Source: an uncultured Spirochaetaceae bacterium
Lineage (GTDB): Bacteria > Spirochaetota > Spirochaetia > Sphaerochaetales > Sphaerochaetaceae
NCBI GenBank assembly: GCA_900315435.1
Contig: OMYY01000002.1
Coordinates: 1 to 64,000 of the forward strand
Direction of reading: 5' to 3'
Length of the DNA: 64,000 nt
Part shown: positions 24,667-32,585 of the stretch, one piece after another
Numbering within the stretch: the first letter of the stretch is position 1
Layout of the letters: every line of letters starts with the position of its first letter
Notes under the pieces: model-generated
Seen by the model: the letters and a program-made list of their open reading frames with translations, nothing else
Databases searched by the model: none
Told to the model about the DNA's origin: nothing
Made by a program: the position numbers and the translations under genes

Positions 24667-26071
24667 AGGTGCCTCCAGAAGGAGTATGCCACGTTCCTCC
24701 ACCCCATGCAAAGGAAAAAGCGGCAACCAGCCGGTTTCCCACCAGAAAGATCTTCCGCTCCTTGACCAGCAGGTCGATCGCCTCCTCGATTTCCTTTGTT
24801 TCCCACGTTCCGAGCACATCCTCCTTCAGCAGTCTCGCGGCCTGCATCTTCCCCATCATCAGGGGACGGAACCTGAGCAGGTTCCTGATTTCCCGCTCAC
24901 CTTCCCGCAAAGGAAAGTGGCGGCCGCTACAGTAGTCGCAGCCGGAGCATCGCTTTAGGTCCTGCCCCATGAGTTCCATCAGCTTTTCCCTGATGCAGGC
25001 TTCGGAGGTGAAACAGCTCCCCAACTGTCCCTTGGGCTGAGAGGTATAAAGCATCCAGGCGTGGCTTTCCAGATGGTCCCGCCCGGCCCTGCCGCTTTCC
25101 TGCAGATAGCTTTCCACATCCCCGGGAACGTAGGTGTGGATTACGGTACGCACTTGTTTCTTGTCCATTCCTAGGCCGAAGGCACAGGTGGCCACCAGCA
25201 CGCCGTCCGGGGTGTTGAGGAACCAATCCTCGATGTGTTTCCGTCCTTCCTTGGAAAGTCCGGCATGGTAGTAGCGGACCTCCCACTGGTGATGGGTGGC
25301 GCCAAGACGGAGCGCCAGCCGCTCCGCACCGAGCCGGGTGGAGGTGAAGATGATGGCGGGACGGCAGGTCTTTCTGTGAAGGATCTGGAAGATGGTATGG
25401 CTGACCGAGAGGGTAGCCTCGGCATGATAGATGATGTTGGGGCGGTCGGTAGGGGCGTCGATTATGTCGGGTTTGTGGCCGAGGAAGAGCAAGTGGGTCA
25501 GCTGTTCCACCACCATTTCACTCGCCGTTGCCGTGAAGGCCAGCCTCTGGGAAATTCCCAGATGGGCGAGCAGCATCCCCAAGGCGGCGTAGGATGGACG
25601 GAACGAGGTGCCCCACTGGACAATGGTGTGGGCTTCGTCGATGACCGCCATGGAGAAGCGGATGCGGGCGACCAAATGGAGCAGGCTGGGCTGGGAAAGA
25701 CATTCCGCATTGGTGATCAGCACCTTGGTCCTTCCGCTGGCAAGGTCTGAGAAGATCCGCTTCCGCTCCTGGACGCTCTGCCCTCCACGCAGGATGGCGC
25801 AGGGAATCCCTGCCGCCTCGAATCTCCGTTTCTGGTCGTTCATCAGCGAGAGCAATGGGTACAGGACCAGCATGGCATGTTCCGCCAGGATGGCGGGCAG
25901 CATGAAACAGAGCGATTTTCCGCTACCGGTAGGCAGGACGACAAGCAGTCCATGAGGATGGTTTTCGTCGCAGTGGCGAAGAATCGAGGTGATGACTCTC
26001 TTCTGGTAGGGTCGGAGCCGGAAAATGCCAAACCGCTTCCGGGCAAGCGTGTCGATGTTCTGGATATCCAT
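24593..26071 (-). CDS. recQ: RecQ-family ATP-dependent DNA helicase
   Basis: A 492-residue superfamily-2 helicase. Walker A is L-P-T-G-S-G-K-S (47-53), the DEAH box is V-I-D-E-A-H near 142, motif III is A-F-T-A-T-A-S, motif V F-G-L-G-M-D-K, and motif VI Q-E-S-G-R-A-G-R-D. A short RQC-type zinc cluster follows (C-I-R-E..., C-S-G-C-D-Y-C). There is no HRDC domain and the winged helix is short, so it is a compact RecQ. No SD is seen; TATCAT lies five bases before ATG, consistent with a leaderless start. It overlaps galK, which lies downstream on the same strand. Confidence 0.9.
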   Translation of the reverse strand: MDIQNIDTLARKRFGIFRLRPYQKRVITSILRHCDENHPHGLLVVLPTGSGKSLCFMLPAILAEHAMLVLYPLLSLMNDQKRRFEAAGIPCAILRGGQSVQERKRIFSDLASGRTKVLITNAECLSQPSLLHLVARIRFSMAVIDEAHTIVQWGTSFRPSYAALGMLLAHLGISQRLAFTATASEMVVEQLTHLLFLGHKPDIIDAPTDRPNIIYHAEATLSVSHTIFQILHRKTCRPAIIFTSTRLGAERLALRLGATHHQWEVRYYHAGLSKEGRKHIEDWFLNTPDGVLVATCAFGLGMDKKQVRTVIHTYVPGDVESYLQESGRAGRDHLESHAWMLYTSQPKGQLGSCFTSEACIREKLMELMGQDLKRCSGCDYCSGRHFPLREGEREIRNLLRFRPLMMGKMQAARLLKEDVLGTWETKEIEEAIDLLVKERKIFLVGNRLVAAFSFAWGGGTWHTPSGGTYGNTRANQGGHAPRNLPRSLWNRR

Positions 26072-26145
26072 ACATTATGATACCGTATTTCTTCCAGATT
26101 CCCGCTTGTGACGGAAACATGGCAATCAGCCAGGATCGGGAACGG

Positions 26146-26682
26146 TTACTCGATATCGCAATGACAGCTGCGCATCACCTTAAGCGCCGCCTCGTGGTTC
26201 TCCGGGCTGGAGCCGGCACAGAGATCCTTCTTGACGACAATCTGGATGTCCGGTCGTGCAGCCTTGATCAGAAGCGCGTTGCTGACGACGCAGATGTCGG
26301 TGTCCACGCCGAAGAGGGTGATTTTCTCCAAGGCAGGCATGGTGCTGACCATCCGCTCGAGCCGGGTCGAGCCGAAGGTCGGCTTCTCGATCAGGACCGA
26401 ATCGGGTCTTCCGGCAAAGGGCTGCATCGCCTCGATGAGCTCGTGTCCGTGGGTGCCGGTGATGCAGTGGGGCACGGGCAGATGGACGTTCTCCGGATCT
26501 GACGCGTAGTCCTCCGGATGGGTGTCAAGCGTGAACCAGATCGGGCACTCCACGGCTTTCAGAAAATCGACCTGTCGGGGCACCACCGCCTGGCAGGCGG
26601 GGGATCCGAGCACCCCGTCGACGAAATCATTCTGCATGTCGATGACGATCACCAGTTCGCTTATCGGTTTCTTTTCCCGCAT
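26146..26682 (-). CDS. Nicotinamidase-like cysteine hydrolase (isochorismatase superfamily)
   Basis: A 178-residue enzyme with the catalytic triad D15 (I-D-M-Q-N-D-F), K100 (E-K-P-T-F-G-S) and C131 (V-D-T-D-I-C-V). The metal-site D-T-H motif at 53-55 and nearby His residues favour a PncA-like nicotinamidase that converts nicotinamide to nicotinate for NAD salvage. Other amidohydrolases of the superfamily remain possible. SD AAGGA precedes the ATG. It is transcribed in the direction of recQ and galK. Confidence 0.83.
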   Translation of the reverse strand: MREKKPISELVIVIDMQNDFVDGVLGSPACQAVVPRQVDFLKAVECPIWFTLDTHPEDYASDPENVHLPVPHCITGTHGHELIEAMQPFAGRPDSVLIEKPTFGSTRLERMVSTMPALEKITLFGVDTDICVVSNALLIKAARPDIQIVVKKDLCAGSSPENHEAALKVMRSCHCDIE

Positions 26683-26712
26683 CTTCGTTTCCTTTTCTCC
26701 ACTGTACGCGAC

Positions 26713-28455
26713 TTACCAGGTTTTTGCAAAGGCGTCGACCGCTTCCAGCACGCCTCCCGCGATTGCCATCGCCTTGTCGCTGGGAAGCGTGTAGCAGGCT
26801 TCCTTGCCCCGGGGGTCGACGTCGGCGCATTTGAAGCCGGCCGGGACGACGAGCCCCTCGCGAAGCAGTCCCCGGAGCATGCCGCCGATTCCGGTCTTCT
26901 GGGGGACGTCATCCACATAGGCGATGGTATCTCCTGCTTGGACGATATCCCCGATCTCGAAGCCGGCGTGGCGGAAGATGCCTGCAGTGCTGCTGTGGAT
27001 GACCCGTTCTTTGCCAAAACCGGCGATGATGCCGGGGATTCCGCTGTTCGGAGCAGCCGACCCCTGACGGATCAGACTGCCTAGGTAGTGTCCGCGCTTG
27101 GTCTCGATGACGACGTGGCAATCCACACCCGCGGTAAAGCCGGGGCCGAGCGCCACCACCAAGGGGGCATCGGAGATGTTGGTGCCGAGGTTCTTCTTCG
27201 CGATGATGGCGTCAACCACCGCCATCGGTTGCAAGACCTTGATTGCATTTCCTTCCGGATCCGCCAGAACCGGGATGATTCCCTTGTCTATGGTGGGGAA
27301 GACTTCGTCGATCGAGTTGATTTTCCGTGCCTCGATTCCCATGACGGTCTGGCTTCCTTGGAAGAGCGCTTCTGCAAAGCTGACCGTTCTGCGGATCACT
27401 GTCGGTTCAGGCACTTCGAGGGCCAGCACCTGGTAGCCAGCATTGTGCAACCTGATGATTGTGCCGGTGGCCAGGTCTCCCGCCCCGCGGACGATGACCA
27501 GGCGGGAGTGGGAAAGGCTTCTGCCGGAGCTTTTGTGCAATACCCGGCTCATCTCGCTGGTTATGCAAAGGGCTACCGCTGCCGGACTCTCGCCGCCAAG
27601 ATCCAGGCCGACAGGGAAAAAAATCCGGCTGTCCTTCCATGGGTTGGGGCGGCTGCGGGACCCGAGCACACCGATATAGGCGGCCTTGGTTTTCCGTATT
27701 TCCTCGACAACCCCTTCGTCTGCGGCCTGGTGGCTGGAGATGATGACTGCGGTATGCGCATCCAGCGTACAGCCCGGAACCGCATCGATGAATCTGCCGA
27801 CTACCTGGATCTTGGTTGCGTCGGGATAGAGCGTCTTGGTGGCGAATGCCCTTCGGGTTTCCACCACCTCATAGGAGTAGCCAAGCAGGCCGCAGAGCTT
27901 GCTCACCGCTTCGTTGACGTTTCCTCCGCCGACCAAGACCACATGGTATGGCTCGCCAATCAGGTTTGCGTAGATGCCATCGGCTGTGGCTTCTTCCCGA
28001 TAGGCGTGTTCGCAGGCCGAGCGCATGGCCGCTTCCGGCACTTCCCCGCTAGGCGCCTGGTACAGGAAGAGTCCGGGCCGGTAGAGCGCGACTGCGTGGT
28101 TGCCGCCGCCCAAGGTGGCGATGACGAAAGGAAGATGACGCTTTTCCAGTTTCTCGGCTTTACGGAAGAGGGGAAGAAGGAATTCTTCGCCAAAATAGGC
28201 GTAGTGGACGGTGGTCTTGCCGAAAGCCTGGTTGCGGCTTTCTCTCGTCTTGAAGATGTCGGCCGCCCCCTCCCTGACGTCGGCCTCGAATTTCCCTCCT
28301 CCGATGGTGCCGTTGCTGCCGCCATCCTCGAAGATGGCCATGGCGGCACGGGTGCGGGTACCCAGTCCGCGACGGGAGACGATCGTGGCGAGAACGACAG
28401 CTCTCTCGGCCTCGAGAGAGCTCCGAATGGATTGGCAAAGCGTGATGTGTCGCAT
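26713..28455 (-). CDS. Fusion of XdhC-family protein with YqeB/EF2563-type molybdenum hydroxylase accessory protein
   Basis: A 580-residue two-part protein. The N-terminal 300 residues are XdhC-like: G-G-S-N-G-T-I-G-G-G-K-F-E, then V-V-L-V-G-G-G-N-V-N, then Y-I-G-V-L-G-S-R-S-R. XdhC proteins insert the sulfurated molybdenum cofactor into xanthine dehydrogenase-type enzymes. From about 315 the chain matches the EF2563 family of selenium-dependent molybdenum hydroxylase systems (I-V-R-G-A-G-D-L-A-T-G, then A-L-G-P-G-F-T-A-G-V-D-C-H-V-V-I-E-T, then G-R-G-H-type Y-L-G). It is encoded as one open frame with no stop or frameshift. No molybdenum hydroxylase gene lies nearby. It has a promoter with leaderless geometry. 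Confidence 0.83.
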   Translation of the reverse strand: MRHITLCQSIRSSLEAERAVVLATIVSRRGLGTRTRAAMAIFEDGGSNGTIGGGKFEADVREGAADIFKTRESRNQAFGKTTVHYAYFGEEFLLPLFRKAEKLEKRHLPFVIATLGGGNHAVALYRPGLFLYQAPSGEVPEAAMRSACEHAYREEATADGIYANLIGEPYHVVLVGGGNVNEAVSKLCGLLGYSYEVVETRRAFATKTLYPDATKIQVVGRFIDAVPGCTLDAHTAVIISSHQAADEGVVEEIRKTKAAYIGVLGSRSRPNPWKDSRIFFPVGLDLGGESPAAVALCITSEMSRVLHKSSGRSLSHSRLVIVRGAGDLATGTIIRLHNAGYQVLALEVPEPTVIRRTVSFAEALFQGSQTVMGIEARKINSIDEVFPTIDKGIIPVLADPEGNAIKVLQPMAVVDAIIAKKNLGTNISDAPLVVALGPGFTAGVDCHVVIETKRGHYLGSLIRQGSAAPNSGIPGIIAGFGKERVIHSSTAGIFRHAGFEIGDIVQAGDTIAYVDDVPQKTGIGGMLRGLLREGLVVPAGFKCADVDPRGKEACYTLPSDKAMAIAGGVLEAVDAFAKTW

Positions 28456-28461
28456 AGTGTC

Positions 28462-28490
28462 ACGCTAGCACGACTGCAGCCGTCATGCAA
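28462..28490 (-). promoter_or_regulatory. Promoter of the XdhC fusion gene, leaderless geometry
   Basis: On the minus strand TTGCAT (28490-28485), 17 bases, TAGCGT (28467-28462), six bases, then ATG at 28455. No SD is present. Confidence 0.6.
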
Positions 28491-28540
28491 GCTTCCATAC
28501 AATGGAAACATTTCTTTCCTTTTGTGATAGGATGGATGCC

Positions 28541-29422
28541 ATGAATCTTTCGTACTTGCGTCTTGGCGATACTATTGGCATCTGTTCCCCGAGCCATGTG
28601 GTAGATGGGGCGGTTCTCGATTCGATTACAGGTCTGCTTCAGTCTTTTGGCTTCAAGGTGAAGGCTGGAGAGCATATTCTTTGCAAGGATTGGGGGTATT
28701 GCGCCACCAAAGAGCAACGGGCTGCGGATTTCAACCAGTTGGCGCGCGACCCGAAGGTCCGGATGGTGCTTTTCGGAGGGGGCGAGTCATCCAACGAACT
28801 GTTGCCTTTGCTGGACTACCAGGCCATGGCGGCGAAACCCAAGCTCTATTGTTCCTACAGCGATGGTACCAACATCCTGCAGGCGATTCATTGCCAGACG
28901 GGCTTGCCGGTCTTTTATGGGCCGACGCCGCACACGTTGCTGGAAGAGGATTCCTATACCCTTGAGCAATTTGATGCGTTGACCTCCGATCATGTTCCCT
29001 ACAGGGCAGCCGAACCATGGACCGTGTTGGTTCCAGGTACGGCCCATGGGGAGTTCACCGGTGGATATCTCCGCAATTTCGCATTGATGTTGGGATGCAA
29101 GTATTTTACATACAAGCAGAAGCCTTACATCCTGTTCCTCGAGGACCATGAGCAGTTCACCGAGGTTGGAGGAGTGGCGGAGTATCTTGAGTTTATTGCC
29201 CAGACTCCGTTCATGAGCCAAGTCACCGGTCTGCTCTTCGGTCATTACAGCGATGCCGGGCAACCGGACCTTCTGGGAATTCTCGAACGCTTCGGCAGAC
29301 GCTTCTCCATCCCGGTGGCCTACTGCCATGATTTCGGCCATGGAGCGCACCATGCAATCATCCCCATCGGAATGGATGGGGAGTTGGATACGAAGCGGCA
29401 GCAACTTGTTTGGAACTACTGA
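28541..29422 (+). CDS. LD-carboxypeptidase (peptidase family S66)
   Basis: A 293-residue serine peptidase of the LdcA/MccF family. It starts with L-R-L-G-D-T-I-G-I-C-S-P-S, the usual N-terminal strand. The nucleophile region reads C-S-Y-S-D-G-T-N (Ser of the Y-S-D motif), with F-G-G-G-E-S-S-N upstream and a C-terminal D-F-G-H-G-A-H-H that supplies the catalytic His. LdcA cleaves the terminal D-Ala from muropeptides in the cytosol; MccF-type members hydrolyse peptide-nucleotide antibiotics. The longer-than-usual W-T-V-L-V-P-G-T-A-H-G-E-F-T-G-G region resembles MccF-like members. The start has TAGGAT seven bases upstream. Confidence 0.82.
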   Translation: MNLSYLRLGDTIGICSPSHVVDGAVLDSITGLLQSFGFKVKAGEHILCKDWGYCATKEQRAADFNQLARDPKVRMVLFGGGESSNELLPLLDYQAMAAKPKLYCSYSDGTNILQAIHCQTGLPVFYGPTPHTLLEEDSYTLEQFDALTSDHVPYRAAEPWTVLVPGTAHGEFTGGYLRNFALMLGCKYFTYKQKPYILFLEDHEQFTEVGGVAEYLEFIAQTPFMSQVTGLLFGHYSDAGQPDLLGILERFGRRFSIPVAYCHDFGHGAHHAIIPIGMDGELDTKRQQLVWNY

Positions 29423-30223
29423 TCAGGCGAGGTGGTCGTATCCGATCAGGCTGGAAATGCGGTCGGCGGTTTCCTTGACCTTCGGCAGTGCCGCCTCGAT
29501 TTCGTCCTGGCTCATGTTGGTCTCCAATGCGGAAAGGCTGATGGCGGCGATCACATGGCCGTGCGCGTCCCGGATCGGAGCTGCGGAGCAATTGTCGTTG
29601 GTGACAAATTCTTCCCGGTCACGTCCGACACCTTCCTGTCGCACCTGCTCAAGTTCCTCTTTGATTTTCTTCGGATCGGTGACCGTGTAGGCGGTATAGG
29701 CCTTGAAGTTGGTCTTCGCTATCAGGTTGTCGATTTCCTGATTGCTGCGGAACGCGGTCAGCACCTTGCCGATTCCCGAGCAGTAGAAGGGAAGCTCCTT
29801 GCCCGGGGTGAAGTAGGTGCGAGGCAGGCTTTGCGTGTCGATACGGTCTATCAGCAGGATCGCATCCTCGTAGCGGACGCCAAGATTGGCGTTTGCCTTG
29901 GGAAACTGGTTCCACAACAATTCCAGATACGGCATGGTGATACGGCGGATTTCCAGAGACTGCAGGGCGCTACGGCTGAGCAGCAGGCTCTTCAGGCTGA
30001 TCCGATAGCCCCCGCTGACTTCGTCGCGGCTCATGTAGCCGGCAGTGGCAAGCGTGTTCAGCATGCGGAACGCCATGTTGCTGTTGGTGTCCAGCTCCTT
30101 GCAGACATCACCGATAGTCACAGGCCGCGCCAAGGTCGTCGCGTAATCCATCAGTTTCAGGCACCTTGCCGCCGCCTTGATGCTGTATTTGTCGTCTTTG
30201 TCTTCAAGTTCTGCCATAGTCAC
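29423..30223 (-). CDS. IclR-family transcriptional regulator (probable aldarate regulator)
   Basis: A 266-residue regulator with an N-terminal winged helix (about 15-75; A-R-P-V-T-I-G-D-V-C-K-E-L-D-T-N-S-N) and an IclR-type ligand-binding domain (about 90-260). The latter carries G-V-R-Y-E-D-A-I-L-L-I-D-R-I and C-S-G-I-G-K-V-L-T-A motifs. Starts are GTG 30223 or ATG 30217; GAGGG lies upstream. A TATAAT-type -10 lies at 30251-30246. It is divergent from the glycerate kinase that begins the aldarate island, so it most likely senses glucarate, galactarate or a downstream keto acid and controls that island. Confidence 0.88.
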   Translation of the reverse strand: MTMAELEDKDDKYSIKAAARCLKLMDYATTLARPVTIGDVCKELDTNSNMAFRMLNTLATAGYMSRDEVSGGYRISLKSLLLSRSALQSLEIRRITMPYLELLWNQFPKANANLGVRYEDAILLIDRIDTQSLPRTYFTPGKELPFYCSGIGKVLTAFRSNQEIDNLIAKTNFKAYTAYTVTDPKKIKEELEQVRQEGVGRDREEFVTNDNCSAAPIRDAHGHVIAAISLSALETNMSQDEIEAALPKVKETADRISSLIGYDHLA

Positions 30224-30399
30224 ATACCCTCAAACTCTAAATACTATTATACAAATTGGGAAAACGCAAATGTAAAAATCAAATTGCTTTTCAGGGCGCG
30301 CTGGTGCTCCATCGTGGTCGTATTGAGGAGCAACACTGGGAAATTCACATGGCGCATTTGTTGACAGTATCAGAACCACCGCCTGATAATGAGGGTACT
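30224..30399. promoter_or_regulatory. Divergent regulatory region between the IclR gene and garK
   Basis: It holds the IclR -10 (TATAAT on the minus strand, 30251-30246) and the garK promoter TTGACA (30361-30366), 18 bases, GATAAT (30385-30390). An AAAAATCAAAT element at 30274-30284 recurs upstream of the aldolase gene. The garK -10 ends nine bases before its ATG, leaving almost no 5' leader. Confidence 0.65.
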
Positions 30400-31542
30400 A
30401 TGAAACACGTATTGATTCTTCCCGACTCTTTCAAGGGGACCATGAGTTCCGAAGAGGTCTGCGATTTGATGGCGAAGGCCGTGCATGCGGTTTTTCCCGA
30501 ATGTGAGACGACGGCACTTCCCGTCGCGGACGGAGGGGAGGGCAGTACCGATGCGTTCCTGAAGGCGTTGCCTGGCAGGCTGGTGCGGCTTTCGGTCTGC
30601 GGTCCGGTTCCGGGCGAGCAGGTCGAGGGTTTCTACGGATTGGTTCATGAAGGCCGGACCGCAGTGATCGAGCTGGCGGCTGCCGCGGCCCTGCCGATGG
30701 TGGAGGACCGCAAGAACCCGGAGAAGATGACCACCTATGGCGTGGGGCAACTGATGCTCGCCGCGGCCAAAAGTGGTGCCGAGACGGTCATCATCGGGTT
30801 GGGTGGATCGGCTACCAACGACGGCGGTTGTGGCGCTGCCGCAGCCTGTGGCGTCAAGTTCCTGGACAAGGCGGGGAAAGCCTTCGTGCCTGTCGGCGGA
30901 ACGCTGAAGGATATCGAGCGGATCGATCTTTCCGGGGTGGATCCTGCCATCCGCAAGGTCCGCTTCATCACCATGTGCGACGTGACCAATCCTCTCTGCG
31001 GCCCGAACGGGGCTTCGGCGGTCTTCGGTCCCCAGAAGGGTGCAACCCCGGAGATGGTCTCTCGTCTGGATGCCGGCCTTTTCCATCTTGCCGATATCAT
31101 CAAGCGTGACGTAGGCAAGGAGGTGCGCGATTTGGCCGGAGCAGGTGCCGCCGGAGGCATGGGGGCAGGAACGGTGGCCTTCTTTGGCAGCCAGCTCAAG
31201 AGTGGTATCGAGACAGTGCTCGACGCGGTCCATTTTGATGAGCGACTGAAAGACGCCGACATGGTCTTCACCGGCGAGGGCAAGATTGACGGGCAGTCGA
31301 TCCAGGGCAAGGTCATCAGTGGAATCGCCACCCACGCGAAACGGCAGAACGTGCCGGTCGTCGCCGTGGTCGGCACGATCGACGGGGATATGAGCGGCAT
31401 GTACGGTATCGGGGTGACCAGCGTCTTCTCGATTCTCAACAAGCCCGGCGCCTTTGCAGAACTCAGCAAGCACTGCAAGGAGGACCTCTATACCACGATG
31501 GTTGCCATCTGCAGGCTGATTGGGAGCCAGAAATATAAATAA
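30400..31542 (+). CDS. garK: Glycerate kinase (GarK/GlxK family)
   Basis: A 380-residue enzyme that phosphorylates D-glycerate, the last step of aldarate breakdown; E. coli GarK makes 2-phosphoglycerate. The N-terminal I-L-P-D-S-F-K-G-T-M-S-S-E and V-A-D-G-G-E-G-S-T-D motifs, G-L-G-G-S-A-T-N-D-G-G-C-G near residue 130, and F-T-G-E-G-K-I-D-G-Q-S near 290 are the family's defining blocks. ATG 30400 matches the family start; an open upstream extension has no support. It is the first gene of the island, under a strong promoter placed so close that the SD-like GAGGG may not be transcribed. Confidence 0.93.
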   Translation: MKHVLILPDSFKGTMSSEEVCDLMAKAVHAVFPECETTALPVADGGEGSTDAFLKALPGRLVRLSVCGPVPGEQVEGFYGLVHEGRTAVIELAAAAALPMVEDRKNPEKMTTYGVGQLMLAAAKSGAETVIIGLGGSATNDGGCGAAAACGVKFLDKAGKAFVPVGGTLKDIERIDLSGVDPAIRKVRFITMCDVTNPLCGPNGASAVFGPQKGATPEMVSRLDAGLFHLADIIKRDVGKEVRDLAGAGAAGGMGAGTVAFFGSQLKSGIETVLDAVHFDERLKDADMVFTGEGKIDGQSIQGKVISGIATHAKRQNVPVVAVVGTIDGDMSGMYGIGVTSVFSILNKPGAFAELSKHCKEDLYTTMVAICRLIGSQKYK

Positions 31543-31585
31543 ATTATAAAAATCAAATCTTTCATGTCTTTCTATCAAATTAAAG

Positions 31586-31614
31586 TTGACTCAATCCGCA
31601 ATGGGGGTTAGATT
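31586..31614 (+). promoter_or_regulatory. Promoter of the aldolase-garR genes
   Basis: TTGACT (31586-31591), 17 bases, TAGATT (31609-31614), giving a leader of about 18 bases that contains GAGGAGA before ATG 31639. Two ATCAAAT elements lie upstream (31552-31558 and 31574-31580). Confidence 0.65.
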
Positions 31615-31638
31615 GAAAGCGTGAAAGAGGAGACACTG

Positions 31639-32559
31639 ATGCAGAGTGATTTTCTGAAAGGAATTGTTCCGCCGCTCGTCACTCCGTTTGACGCGGATGA
31701 CCATATCGACGAGAAGAAATTGCGCGCGCAAATCGACTATGTGATCGACAATGGCGTGCATGGAATCCTTGCCTTCGGCTCGAACGGTGAGTTCTACGCG
31801 CTGGACGAAGACGAGTACGTGAAGGGGATGAGGATTTTTGTCGATCAGGTGCGGGGCAGGGTTCCCTTGTTCTGCGGCATTGGCGCCATCAGCACCACCA
31901 AGTGCGTTCGTCTGGCGAAGATGGCCTTTGACGAGGGAGCCACGGCAGTCAGCGTGCTCCAGCCGATGTTCGTCAAGCCGACCGAGGAGGAGCTGTACCG
32001 GCATTTCACCAAGATCGCCAAGGCGATTGGCGACAGGCCGATGCTGCTGTACAACAATCCCGGGAAGGCCGGATACCCGATGACGCAGAAGCTTGTCTAC
32101 CGCCTGGTCCACGACAATGGCAACATCATCGGCATGAAGGACAGCTCGGGCGATTTGACCCAGCTGGAACAGTTCGTCTGGTTGAACCGGGATGTGCACC
32201 TGAAGGTGCTCGGAGGCAAGGATACCTTGATTTACGGTGCCCTCTGCCATGGTGCTGTGGGTGCGGTCACCTCGACCGCCAACTATGTGCCCAAATTGGT
32301 CATGGCCATCTATGACCGGTTCATGGCCGGTGACTACAAGGGTTCCTTCGAGCTTCAGCAGGAATTGAACCCGATCCGCTTGATGACGGACAAGGCGAGC
32401 TTCCCCGTCGGGACCAAGGATGTGGCCATCCTGGTCGGAAACGATGTCGGATATGCCCACAGTCCTAACCTGCTGACCACTGACAAGCCATTGCTGGACG
32501 CGATGCGGAAGGAATTGGATCGCCTGGCTCAGGCTGGTCTGATTGCGTATACGAAATAA
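31639..32559 (+). CDS. DHDPS/NAL-family lyase, inferred 5-dehydro-4-deoxyglucarate aldolase (or dehydratase)
   Basis: A 306-residue class I Schiff-base lyase of the dihydrodipicolinate synthase superfamily. The Schiff-base lysine is K167 in G-M-K-D-S-S-G-D, and the catalytic Tyr is Y138 in L-L-Y-N-N-P-G. G-S-N-G-E-F replaces the usual G-T-T-G-E, which argues against true DapA. It lies between garK and garR, exactly where the class II aldolase GarL would act. The context therefore predicts cleavage of 5-keto-4-deoxyglucarate to pyruvate and tartronate semialdehyde. The related B. subtilis YcbC-type dehydratase activity, yielding 2-oxoglutarate semialdehyde, is the main alternative. Confidence 0.75.
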   Translation: MQSDFLKGIVPPLVTPFDADDHIDEKKLRAQIDYVIDNGVHGILAFGSNGEFYALDEDEYVKGMRIFVDQVRGRVPLFCGIGAISTTKCVRLAKMAFDEGATAVSVLQPMFVKPTEEELYRHFTKIAKAIGDRPMLLYNNPGKAGYPMTQKLVYRLVHDNGNIIGMKDSSGDLTQLEQFVWLNRDVHLKVLGGKDTLIYGALCHGAVGAVTSTANYVPKLVMAIYDRFMAGDYKGSFELQQELNPIRLMTDKASFPVGTKDVAILVGNDVGYAHSPNLLTTDKPLLDAMRKELDRLAQAGLIAYTK

Positions 32560-32585
32560 CAAATCTCGAGGAAGGAGAAACGATT

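Noticed and set aside
26713-28455. Selenocysteine (in-frame TGA) in the selenium-associated fusion gene
   Set aside because: The reading frame has no internal TGA and no SECIS-like hairpin is evident.
30256-30399. 48-codon N-terminal extension of glycerate kinase
   Set aside because: It contains the garK promoter and does not match the family start.
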